From Branchiostoma belcheri (Eukaryota; Chordata; Leptocardii; Amphioxiformes; Branchiostomatidae), in contig NW_017802492.1 of NCBI RefSeq assembly GCF_001625305.1, forward strand, positions 395,648 to 459,647: a stretch of DNA of 64,000 nt, read 5' to 3'. The notes under the pieces are model-generated. The model searched no databases. It had not been told where the DNA came from and worked only from the letters and a program-made list of their open reading frames with translations. Of the stretch, positions 54,126-64,000 are shown piece by piece. Position 1 is the first letter of the stretch; every line of letters starts with the position of its first letter. Both the position numbers and the translations under genes were made by a program.

Positions 54126-57100
54126 ATGGTTGGTAACATCAGAGCGCTGTGGCGCCAATTTCCGGTCAAACAGGTATGTATACATGTACGAGGTGTCGTC
54201 TTCTAGCGTCTGTTTCTAGTAAGGTGGCCGTATACGTAAGACAGGCACTGTGAAGCCATTACAGTAGCTAGTATTCGACTTCATCTTAGATAGTATTGGC
54301 ACCATATGAGTCTTCCATTTTGCTACTACACAGTGTGAAAGTACATTTCTGCTGTGACGTTACATTTCGACTCAGTTCACGTCAACATTGGTCTCTGATA
54401 TAGATACTTACATCTTTCTACACATCGGTGACAACAGTCCTCTAACAGCTACCGAGGCTGCCCTGTTCAATTCGGAAATCGAAAATTGATATCAACCTTT
54501 ACTGACTCGTTTACTGACTCGTTTATTCAAAATTTCTTGACCTATACTGTCTAGTATATAGTGACAGACGACACTGAAAACATACATGTTTAAGCTTTTT
54601 TTACAAAGGTAAAAAAAAGTGATATTGTGCTCATCTTCTATTCTTCATGAACCAATGTTGACAGGATATGCTCATCTAGTATTTTGAAATTCTGTGTTGC
54701 TGACCTTTGACTTGCGTCCCGGAGTCAGAGACCGGAACAACAACTTTGCCGTATAGCTACAGGCACTGTTGTCTGTATACTGTCTCATAGAAGTATATAT
54801 GCTGTACGTCTGTATCTGTATCTGTATAGCCGGTATAACCGCCTTTCGGCGTAACACACCAGCTTCGCAGGCACGCGGCGCGGCGGCAGCTGGCTATATT
54901 ACACCGATCGACTTGTTACGCCTAACCCTTGAACCTCTAGCTCTAGACTTTGTTTAAAGCTAGCTATCTATTGACAATGCCCCTACTGTATGTACTTGGT
55001 GACAGTGAGTTCCACTCTGCAATAGTTCTAGGAAAGAATGAATTCTTGAACACCTCAATCCTTGGTTGATAACTCTGGTACTTGAAGGCATGGCTCTTTC
55101 TTGTTCTCTTCTGGGCTGGTATTAGTAGTTGGGACATTCACCAGTTTATTAGTCATTTTGTACATCATGCATAGTCTGGACATCTATATATGATACTAGT
55201 ACATTGTATTAGGACTTTCTTCTTACACAACTGGTAATGTTTCTCACCTGCTTACGTTTCGATGTCTGCCAGATATCTTCCTCAGAGCTTCTGACTGGAG
55301 TGCTTCTTCTCGCCGCTTTATGTAACCAATAATGCTAGCCAATGTCAACTCCAGTGATGAACGTTAACCGGGACGAGGGGGGATACACACTTAGCCACGT
55401 TTGGGATTGTGTTTTAGCCACAAAAGCGCCATCTAGTTTGGCTGCATACAGCGGCAAGAAGTAGTGCTAGAGAGTCAGAAGCTCTGAGGAAGATGTCTGA
55501 CAGGCATCGAAACGTAAAAGCAGTTGAGAAACATTACAGTTGTGTAAGAAGAAAATCCTAGGGTGGCAAAAGATAGTATCAAATTGTCCAGTATGCATTG
55601 GTCAGAGAGGGTCCAATTGGCCACTCAAGGTGGGGATAGCGACATAAAAACGGGCTATATATAAAAAGGTAACGATCTTCTCCCATCAACCTCTGCTTGG
55701 AGTGTATGTTCTACCAGCCTCATGAATTTATTTACGGATGTGCGTGTATATATCCTTACGATATACTACGATACAAATTATGAATCTAATGCAGACCATG
55801 GCCAGTTACAGTTAATGTTACGCCAAAAAAAGCAGTTACTCAAGCAACTGGATATGATTTTGGAAACGGTCTCTGTCACTGACGAAAGCTAGTGGATACT
55901 AGCTGAAACGTCTGACCGTTTCCAAAATCATACCCAGTTGCTCGGGTAACTGCTTTTTTGGCGTATCGTATTACCTGGATGTCTAACCTTCATCGACGTA
56001 CAGTTAATGTTGTCTTGGTTTCAGGTCACAGTTTTAGCGGTGCTTCTGTCGATAGGGCCCATTTCAGGCAGCACCAGGAACCCATTTCTCCCGTTCCTCA
56101 CACACGACTTCTTCCCGTACCTGAAGAGCAACCAGATAGGTACATTTTAGCTTCGTTTTAGGCCTTTTAGCTTCGTAGTTCGATCCAGTTGTCAACAAAC
56201 AATTCGCCGTACATGTATGTATACAGCTTTGCAGCTAAATCGGGTGCCGTTCTTCAAGTATAGTACTGACGTATTTCTGAGACGTGGCTTTCGGAAATGT
56301 TACATCAGACTGCAGCTGGCATTCACGCATAAGACATTACAACTCAGGTCTTGGTTTGTGAATTTGCTTTCAAATGTCCAATTATTAAATTATTATTATT
56401 ATTTCTTTATTTCAGGCATGCCAATAGATTAAATAGATGAAGGTAGACTTCTATCTAAACATTTCTATTTCTCCATGTATCCCTCTCGGCTAGGATACTA
56501 TGCAGGGTTCCTGACGAGTGCGACATTCACTGGTACTTTTCTCGGGTGTTTTATGGTAGGTATATCTTGCTACATTACTTATGTTTTCTACAATTTACTG
56601 TTGTCATAGACATGACAGAATGTAATAATTTAAAATAAAGCTCTATATATTACTTTTTTCAGTGGGGGAAGCTGTCGGACATTGTTGGGAGAAGGTAAGG
56701 CCAACAATAAAGCGTTAATGCCCCGCCCCGAGGTGTACATGGTGAGATAATCCCGGGTAAGGTGCGATAACTACCGACTAAATCACCGAGTGTGCGTAGC
56801 GAATATCCGACCACTTTTGAAGTTGCGGCCTGATAACCAATGGGAAATGGAGCCTTCTGATTGGTCGACGTCTTCTGGCTATATATTATGATATCCTTTA
56901 ATCCATTTACAAAATATGATTCGTTAGATCAGCATGCCATGAGCATTTTTAATGTGTGTACGAAACATGTTTTACGAGTCATAATAAGATATTAGTATAT
57001 GATATGGTATACTGTAGTGCAATAGTGGGCCCAATAGTGACGTGGAACTGATAATATATGAGTGTGTTTCTTGCTGCCCAGACCCATCCTGTTGAGTTCG

Positions 57101-60100
57101 GCCACGGCGCTGCTGGTAGGCACGGTGCTAGTGGGCTTCAGGTGAGAACTTCAGCGACCATCTTTATTTTTTTCGTTATGCCATACAGCATTTTCTTGAA
57201 GAAAAGCTCATTGTCACATTTATATTTACCAAAGGAAAACATATTGCTTTTGCTCGGATTCCTCTTCTTCTTCTCCCAACCAATAAGGTCAATGACCTGA
57301 ACCAGACGTCTGTCACCATGGTAACTAGTGTCGGGTTACATCATGTTGCAATTTTATAGCAGGAGGGAGTTATACTCCTGTCTGACCATGTATATGAATG
57401 TGCAAAAAATTAAAAGAGCAGACCATATGCGAAGGTAAACATGATGCATTTGCTTTGAAAATGTTGCCATTCTAGTCAAGAATGTTTGCAATAGCCTAGT
57501 TTAACTCCTTTTGCAAATTTTGCCACGCCTTATCCTAGGCCTATTCAGTGATTCTGGAAGAAAGCTCATCAAATGTTCGGCTGTATTCATCGAGATCAAA
57601 ATAAGCATTTCGATATATGTATTGAAAAAAACTTACTTTATTATTCGTCAGAAAAACAACATTGCAGGCTGAAACAGCCTGAATTGTGTTGTACATTACG
57701 CCAAAAAACAGTTACTCAAGCAACTGGATATGATTTTGAAAACGTCAGACGTTTCAGCTAGTATCCACTAGCTTTCGTCGGTGACCAGAGGGGAAATGCA
57801 GGGTCTTCCCCTGCATTTCCCCTTTGGTCTCTCAGTCACTGACGAAAGCTAGTGGATACTAGCTGAAACGTCTGACGTTTTCAAAATCATATCCAGTTGC
57901 TTGAGTAACTGTTTTTTTGGCGTATCGTATTACCTGGATGTCTAACCTTCATCGACGTGTGTTGTACATTACATGTACATTCACATTTACAGTTGTAACA
58001 TTTCAGCGTTAAAAGATTAAGTGTTAAAAGAAGTATATCCGATAATGTATCGTACCAACACGCGTGAGTTTTCTAACACATCCTGACCGATTGACATGTT
58101 TCCTCCGATCAAGTTTCTCCTTTCTATGGGCCGTCGGTGTGCTGTTTTTCGAAGGACTTCTGAACGGCACGCTGGGTGTAGCCAAGACGTACCTGTACGA
58201 GGTGAATGTCGTTTACGTACCTGATTTTAATGGATGCCAGTTTCCAAGCTGAGTCAATACCTGCCAAGAAAAATATTCGACTGGACCTTAGGTTCGAAGT
58301 GTGGCTAGATAAGTTATTATGTTTACCGAAGGAAAAGATATTGTTTTTGTTACGTTTCCTCCTCTTCTTCTTCTCCAAACAATGACCTGATTTGTTGACG
58401 TCTGTCACCATGGTAACTGGTGTTACACCATGTTGCAATTTTATAGAAGGAGGGATTTAGACTCATGTCTGACCATATATGTGAATGTGTTTGAGTAAGA
58501 ATTAACAGAGTAGACCATATGCGAGGGTAAACATAATGTATTTGCCAAGGCAATTCCTAGCTCGTGCCAGTTTCGTACACATAACCTTTATAAACTGATA
58601 GACAATCCTGTGTTCGAAACGCATCTCTGATAACTCGTCCTCTGTATCGTGTTTTTATCTGCAGATTTGTCCTCCTAAGTTCCATTCATTTGCCTTTTCG
58701 TATACCTGGCTTCCTGACAATGTGGCCCACTTTGTGGTAAGTACATCTGTGCACAATATGTAAATAAAGAAACAATTTTTTTTAAATACCTTTCATGTGA
58801 TGATCTTTGCAGCTGGTAGAATTTTTGTTTACCAACAATCTAATCAATGTCGTTACGCTTGCCTAGGGCCCGATACTGGGTGGATTTTTGGCCTGTCCAG
58901 CTACAAGATTCCAGACGTTCGACAAACCTTTCTTCAAGCAGTTCCCGTACCTGCTGCCCTGCGCCGTAGTGGCGTGTTTGCAGCTCTGCATTCTGATAGG
59001 TCAGTTTGGGCGTGACGTATACGTCTAAGTCGTACTTGATTGGTCGCCACCAGCGTTTATATTTTCTTGCATGTTTGCAGTTCTTCATTCTGATAGGTCA
59101 GTTTGGGCGTGACGTACACGTATAAGTCGTATTTGATTGGTCTCCACCAGCGTTTAAATTTCCTTGCATGAAAGAGTCTGATTTCACCTCTTATGTGTAT
59201 CCGATTGTCTCAAAGCACAGTTTCGCAATGTGTGTTCGACTGTTCAACTATACATCATTTTGACTACTATAAAAATTTTCACAATTAACAGGTGGCTGCA
59301 TTTTTCTGGGCGAATCTCTGGATAAAAAACCCAAGGTTGATTATATCAGTTTGACCAAAATATCTACGCAAGACGCGGATGAAGACGACAAGGAAAAACC
59401 ACGCCGTAAGTAAATATTTTACTTATAAGTAAAACTGTTTTATCTACAATTTAGTCTACATGTCCTTCTTGTGTTAAACCTCTACCATAAAATAATAACC
59501 ATAAACAGATGTAAACGTTTTTCTACAAATGTGCGGAAACACACACAGACAGACAGACACACCAAAACAATACCTCCATTTTTTCATGGAGGTAATTAAG
59601 AATGGCTAAGACACAAATTCGTTTACAGAAATTTTCATCTACGACAATTCATTCTATCGTAAAGGCGCTAAAATCCTACGACCAGTTGTGCTAGTACGTT
59701 TTAAAAAACAGGTAAAACTGTTTTCTCCACAGGACAAGAGGAGTCCACGTGCAGCCTGCTGCGGGACAGACTGGTGCTGATCCCCTGTGCGCTGTACGCT
59801 CTCTTCGCATTGGTGACCATCTGCGGCGTTCAGGTAAAGCCTCTGTCACACATTCACGAATTTGACCAATCCCAAAGCAGAGCCTACGGTGGCAAGACAG
59901 TATCTATTAGCAAGAGGAGTGTCCTTTTTCCCACCGAAGCAAATGGACACTCGTCAGGCCAATGGATACCGTAGGATCTGCTTGGAGGTTAGAATTTGGC
60001 CTCCCGAACACTAGGCGCAAAATTCATTGGTGTTCGGCGAGGCTGGTGACAAGTAACGTTAGATGTTTGCGCGTTCCTACGTTGTTTGATTCTTCAAGAG

Positions 60101-61461
60101 TTTCCTGTATCTACCGGTTTGTTTCTATAAATTGTGGTCATCCAGTAGTCTCTACCGGGCTTCATGAGGCGGCTTGAAGAGTAGAAATGTGCCAAATAGA
60201 CTGTGAGATAACATGCCAGGGAATCGCTCCGCGTTAGAGTACATTTGGGAGCCACCGTACCAACTCCCCGCCATGTTATCTCTCTTTTTGGCCAATTTCT
60301 ACTCTTCCAGCCGCTTTCCGAAGCCTGGTAGAGGCTTGTCATCCAGAGTCCTTCGTTAAGAATGGCGAGAAATATGACAACAGGTAGTTTAGGTTCCTTG
60401 TCGGTGAACTAGACGATGTGTACTGACGTCTTGTTCTGTATTTTTACCACCCCTGCAGTTGTTACCCCTCCTCCTGGTGTCTGACTCCCAACATGGCGGC
60501 TACAACTTTGACGCTGCGGAGATTTCCATCGTCCTGACCACTATCGCCATCTATGGAACCGCCACGCATGTACTTGTATTCACTTCTTCTTTGACATTAA
60601 AGAACAAACATAAACACAGGTCATTGATACGACGCCACCTTGCGTGTTTTCATCAAACAGCAATTTTATAGTTTAGCCGAATCGTGCTTGGACACGATTT
60701 CGAAGGAACGTGTAGCATACACGTGGACCAGATGAGAGGTATGCGATTTACCAGAATCGCGCTTCCACCTATTTCGTCTAAACAGGGCCGTATATTCCGT
60801 ATCCGTTCTCGCCTCCCAGCATCTGTCTTCAATTTTCTAAAGAAATGCACATATGTCTTGAGCCGGGGTCATTTGTCAATTGTTAGATTGCGCAATTGCC
60901 ATAATATGTTTAATTTCTGTATGACATATAATTATACTACTAGTATACGACATGACAGTTTTTTCTCTGTGTGTCTCTCTCTCTCCTTTAGGCAACGTTA
61001 AACCCATACATAGCGTCTAAGTTTACATACAAGACGGTGTTCCTGTCTGGAGTTCTGTTTTACGCAGTGGGTATCAGCTTGCTTCCGTCCATGGTCAACA
61101 TCACAGGTGCAGTAAGGAGTCAACAACTTCTCCAAACAGCGAACTCTAGCGATTTGACACTGAACTTCACGGCTGCTCCTGAGCAATTTTCGACCTCGCC
61201 ACTAGTAACAGAAAGTTACATACAGCCAACGACAGAACTGAACGCGACAGTAGTTACCGGCCAGTGTCGGCTAGCCGGGGACAGGAGGAAGACCTCCCAG
61301 CATCAGGCCTCAGAACTACCCGCCAGAGTCTGGGGTCCACTGCTGGCTGTTGTATTGGTGATGGAACAGGGAACGTAAGATACTTTGCTACTACGGTAAA
61401 GTAGAATTTTTGTCTTAGGGGTTCTTTATCACCTTCGCCAAGAAATTTATGTTTTCAGTAG

Positions 61462-61530
<69 letters not shown>

Positions 61531-63159
61531 GTGTGTTTAGCACGATAACTCAAGAAGCTTTAGATGGATTGTTATTAAACTTGGGAGGTGGGTAGGTCTT
61601 TATTAGACCTAGAAATAATTAGATTTTGGGCTCGCTGGCGGCTTTCCTACGTACTGCAGCAGAACTTCCTGTTTTGATATCTCGTGATCTAGACATGCTT
61701 GGGTCACGAATCTTGGATGGTAGATAGCTCTTGGACTAGGAAAAAAGGGACATTAGTTTGAACCCCCTGGCAGCTTGTTTTCTATAGTATTGATAACTCA
61801 CAAGAGTCCGGGACATGAGATGTGTAGTCACCGAAAACTGATAGCCTTATACTCATTTTTGTTACGAAGTAAAATTGTGGTGGCCATTTGAGTAACACTA
61901 GGATATAGGGTACATGAAATATTACTGAAAATATACAGTCAGACGAAAGGAAATTCCCAATTTTTCCGACAATCGGGTATGGATACTTTTTGTAGGTAAT
62001 TCTTCGGATGAATGGATTTCCTTAATCTTTCAGCGCACAAACATACCTGGCCGTCACTGTGATGGTAGGAAACGCCGGTGTGGTGAGTATCATATCTACT
62101 ATATCATTGTGTATTTCCCAAAGATTAATTAACAACCGAAACATATACCCTCAAATGGAACAGCAATAAAAGACATTGGAATCAGATGTGCTTGGTATAA
62201 GAGTCCCGCATCAGTATGAATGGGAATTTTATTGCCCACAATTTCAGTATAAAGTCAGGTAAATGCTGATGTTTATAATGATGTCCTTTTATGTCGGCAA
62301 AGCAATCCAACCGGGGGACAGTTAACGGCATCGCGCAGACCCTGGCGGCGCTGTCCCGGCTGGTGGGACCGGCGGTGAGCGCCAACCTGTTCGCCTGGAC
62401 CACCGATAACGGTAGGGCGGCAGCTCACTTGTACTTCATATCTATCTGCAACACGCGTAGGAATTTTGTCGAAAGTTTTAAACTTTTGATCCGACACAAA
62501 GAACTATATATCTAGAGCTAGAGTCACTCTGGTCTTCCTCAGTAGACTGACCGAGTGAGACTTGTCACGTGACTTCTTTGAAGTGTGGCGTCAACACTGG
62601 GTCAAAGGTAGCTGGTAGACTATATCCTCATTGGGTAGACTATGTCGCCCCCCGTCGCGGTTGAGTATGTCCATGCAAGTACGGTATACAATGGCAAATG
62701 TAAAATGTCCCTGGTACATGTAACTACCAACACAGATGAACTTTCAAAGACGGAAGGAAAGTTACCGGTGAAGTAACCTGATCAGTTTTCAATCCACTAA
62801 ACTTTCTTCTCCCTCTGATCATTTTGAGAAAGACACATCTGTAAACTGATTTTCTCTTTCCTTTGTTGGCAGGGTTGCCCTGGCCGCTGGATCACCACCT
62901 GTCCTTCTATCTGGTGGCCGTCCTGTGTATCCTCGTGGCGGTCCTATGTGCAAGTCTACCGGCTTCCAGCAACCTGCCCAGGGCCGACAGTCTGACATTA
63001 TCAGAGGGAGAGGACGAGAGGGAAGAAGACCAAGAGGAAGAAGAAGAGGAGAAATTAAGTATGCATTTTAGAACACGCGATGGCAAGACTTGGATTGATG
63101 GCATAGATGATAATGACGACTTTGAAACTAATTATCTGCTTCCTCCAAATGTTACTTAG
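54126..63159 (+). CDS. MFS transporter copy C (DHA1/TetA-like), complete
   Basis: Fifteen exons join in frame to 587 aa: 54126-54173, 56025-56139, 56494-56555, 56663-56694, 57082-57141, 58114-58201, 58665-58736, 58867-58999, 59292-59405, 59733-59833, 60459-60569, 60992-61374, 62034-62082, 62303-62411 and 62873-63159. All borders are GT-AG. It would be a 12-helix membrane transporter of the drug:proton antiporter-1 type; the substrate is unknown. The key motif is WGKLSDIVGRRPILL (loop 2-3, motif A). GPILGGFLACPATRF with PYLLPCAV resembles the TetA/ZIF-like and fungal groups, and SNRGTVNGIAQTLAALSRLV lies near the C-terminal helices. Exon 9 is the acidic central cytoplasmic loop. Exon 12 encodes a long loop with NITG, NSS, NFT and NAT sequons. 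The tail is unique: a Glu-rich run, then WIDGIDDNDDFETNYLLPP. Confidence 0.88.
54809..55200 (-). mobile_element. LINE 3' fragment with TCTGTA tail
   Basis: Same family as 3150-3486: identical GCCGGTATAACCGCCTTTCG, CACGCGGCGCGGCGGCAGCT and the EWNSLSP-type coding end in more decayed form. The 3' terminus is a TCTGTATCTGTA simple repeat at 54809-54830. It is in intron 1 of MFS copy C. Confidence 0.7.
55221..55553. mobile_element. Fold-back element with hammerhead-like cores (CTTCTTACACAACT ends)
   Basis: The outer arms are CTTCTTACACAACTG and its complement CAGTTGTGTAAGAAG. The cores are CTGAGGA, a GAT...ATC-closed stem, then GAAACGTA: minus strand 55290-55248 and plus strand 55478-55522. The loop between has no coding content. 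It is in intron 1 of MFS copy C, next to a LINE fragment. Confidence 0.7.
55825..55999. mobile_element. Hammerhead-like fold-back element, truncated copy
   Basis: Same family as 50080-50500. It has short left-arm remains (AAAGCAGTTACTCAAGCAAC) and a full right arm with GTCA-CTGACGA ... GAAACGTC-TGACC at 55875-55917, plus the CGTATCGTATTACCTGG tail. It ends about 25 bases before the exon 2 acceptor of MFS copy C. Confidence 0.7.
57225..57440. mobile_element. MITE, GTTTACC family
   Basis: It starts ATTTACCAAAGGAAAACATA and ends CATATGCGAAGGTAAAC, with the block CGTCTGTCACCATGGTAACT inside. A closer pair is 58321-58532, whose ends are GTTTACCGAAGG and GCGAGGGTAAAC. Intron 5 of MFS copy C. Confidence 0.65.
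57698..57957. mobile_element. Hammerhead-like fold-back element, third copy
   Basis: Both arms are present and close together. The plus-strand core is GTCA-CTGACGA ... GAAACGTC-TGAC at 57835-57876. The left arm has the complement on the minus strand with CCGACGA in place of CTGACGA (57785-57742). Tail as in the 50 kb copy. Confidence 0.7.
58321..58532. mobile_element. MITE, GTTTACC family
   Basis: The ends GTTTACCGAAGG and GCGAGGGTAAAC are imperfect inverted repeats. The interior is shared with 57225-57440 and 2515-2690. Intron 6 of MFS copy C. Confidence 0.65.
58976..59167. repeat. 96 bp tandem duplication across the exon 8 donor of MFS copy C
   Basis: 58976-59071 and 59072-59167 are diverged copies that begin TGTTTGCAG and include CATTCTGATAGGTCAGTTTG, then GGCGTGACGTA. 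The duplicated part covers the last 24 bases of exon 8, its donor, and the start of the intron. Copy B has only one unit at the matching place. Confidence 0.75.
60147..60340. repeat. Fold-back element, CTACCAGGCTTC family
   Basis: The arms ACCGGGCTTCATGAGGCGGC and GCCGCTTTCCGAAGCCTGGT, with AGAGTAGAAATGTGCCAAAT inside, match the family at 6950-7150. Intron 10 of MFS copy C. Confidence 0.6.
61427..61800. mobile_element. Dispersed repeat, TTACCTTCGCCAAG family, with GT tract
   Basis: It starts TCACCTTCGCCAAGAAATTT, then a GT microsatellite (61465-61540), then GGTGGGTAGGTCTTTATTAG and CTACGTACTGCAGCAGAACT, in the same order as at 30350-30660. Intron 12 of MFS copy C. Confidence 0.65.
62465..62760. 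repeat. Decayed fold-back element, GTTTAAAGTT family
   Basis: AAACTTTTGATCCGACACAA, GTCTTCCTCAGTAGACTGAC and the ACCAACACAGATGAACTTTC end match parts of 46956-47232. The arms are no longer complementary. Intron 14 of MFS copy C. Confidence 0.5.
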
Positions 63160-64000
63160 ATCCGATGTAAAGATCTCGAAACGAATCATTTTCTATAGAC
63201 TGACCCTCAATGAAGGACTCCGACATCAGAAGACAGTGTAACAAACATCAGCCCATCACCCCACCCCACCGGCCAAGGTCATATTGCACACTTCTCACAG
63301 AAGGTTGAAACGAAACTTCGGTCCATTGACAGGCAAATAGGCAGGTGAAATGAGTACTGTGTTGGTGGCAGTATAGAAATGAGTTGAAAAAACTTGAGTG
63401 TGCCATCACCACTTCTTACGAGTACATCTTCCTGGAATAATTAAAAAAAAACTTAAGAAAAAAAAACACCGTCACATTTGATCGACGTTGTTTTTGTTTT
63501 GCACACAGAGACCGCATCTCAAATGGTGAACAGTGCCAAGCAATAACACATCCAAATGAAGACCTCTTGACCACAGAAAACTGGTGCCGAAGTGGCATGG
63601 GAATAACTGGTGACGGGATAAGAACACAACTTGATATACTGTACCTACCTTCTGGTGGCGTCTTCTAGCGTCTGTTCCAACACAACGAAACTCACACCTT
63701 TCCATGTTCACAAGTTATGCTGAGGTCACATTTCCAAACCGGGGCCCGGCCGTGCAGTCTTATGGAACGAAAAGTACGATATAAAAGACAATAAAACACA
63801 GAAATTTTTTGATAGTAATCATGGGCACTATTTCTGTATATTCTTTATACGAACTGTTAGTTTTCGTTCATACAAACAACCCGACCGGGCCCCGGTTTGG
63901 AAATGTGACCTAGGCATTACCCCCATTTCCTTGGTCATAAACTCTCCTATTTGTAGATCTGTCCAAATGAGAATAACACTCCACTTCGAACATTCTCAGC
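63160..64000. other. 3' flank of MFS copy C and TMEM26-intron-like sequence
   Basis: 63480-63690 matches the block at 38.3-38.5 kb in inverted orientation. 63770-63930 matches TMEM26-like copy 1 intron 1 (4770-4800 joined to 5370-5500). No exon is visible before the window ends. A further TMEM26-like first exon may lie just beyond 64000. Confidence 0.5.

Noticed and set aside
1-64000. Search for retroviral, LTR-retrotransposon or Polinton-type proteins
   Set aside because: I saw no gag, integrase, capsid or envelope-like frame. The retroelement protein traces I recognise are all LINE C-terminal tails.

Overview
The window reads as animal nuclear DNA. It has many short phase-matched GT-AG exons, long introns, animal gene families (TMEM26, F8A/HAP40) and a heavy load of short inverted-repeat transposons, LINE 3' ends and tRNA-derived SINEs. 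A lancelet (Branchiostoma) is the most likely source. That is an inference from the gene families, the TPR/glycosyltransferase expansion and the repeat style, not a database match. There are two assembly gaps, at 27448-28007 and 47900-47919.

Layout. From 1.6 to 10.8 kb, two TMEM26-like membrane-protein genes lie on the minus strand; the first looks complete and the second is damaged. From 12.9 to 14.6 kb lie the last five exons of a major facilitator superfamily (MFS) transporter on the plus strand (copy A), with a lone first exon of the same family on the minus strand at 15.5 kb. The 14.6-20 kb stretch is mostly inverted-repeat elements. At 20.1-21.9 kb is a disrupted F8A/HAP40 fragment. From 22.5 to 35.7 kb is a large minus-strand gene that I assembled from eight phase-consistent exons (about 2187 aa). 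It encodes a GT4-type glycosyltransferase domain, a TRADD-N-like domain, linkers and a long TPR array of ten near-identical 120-residue units. The 35.7-42.8 kb stretch is repeats. From 42.9 to 63.2 kb are two more MFS genes in head-to-head orientation (B minus, C plus) with inverted copies of the first exon and its flank. Copy C is complete (15 exons, 587 aa). Copy B has a frame problem in exon 2 and a duplicated exon 4 beside a gap, an orphan metallo-beta-lactamase-fold exon and a LINE fragment.

How it fits together. TMEM26-like and MFS genes appear to have been duplicated together: sequence matching TMEM26 copy 1 intron 1 reappears at 63.77-63.93 kb, beyond MFS copy C. The TPR gene resembles invertebrate repeat-receptor proteins linked to innate immunity or biological conflict. 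It has a possible effector/enzyme domain, an adaptor-like domain and a fast-evolving superstructure-forming repeat array.

The most unexpected non-coding signal is in the fold-back elements at 47.0, 49.0, 50.1-50.5, 55.2-55.5, 55.9 and 57.8 kb, and in degenerate form at 36.75 kb. Their arms carry a hammerhead-ribozyme-like core: CTGANGA, a paired stem, then GAA followed by a self-complementary tetramer that changes in a compensated way between families.
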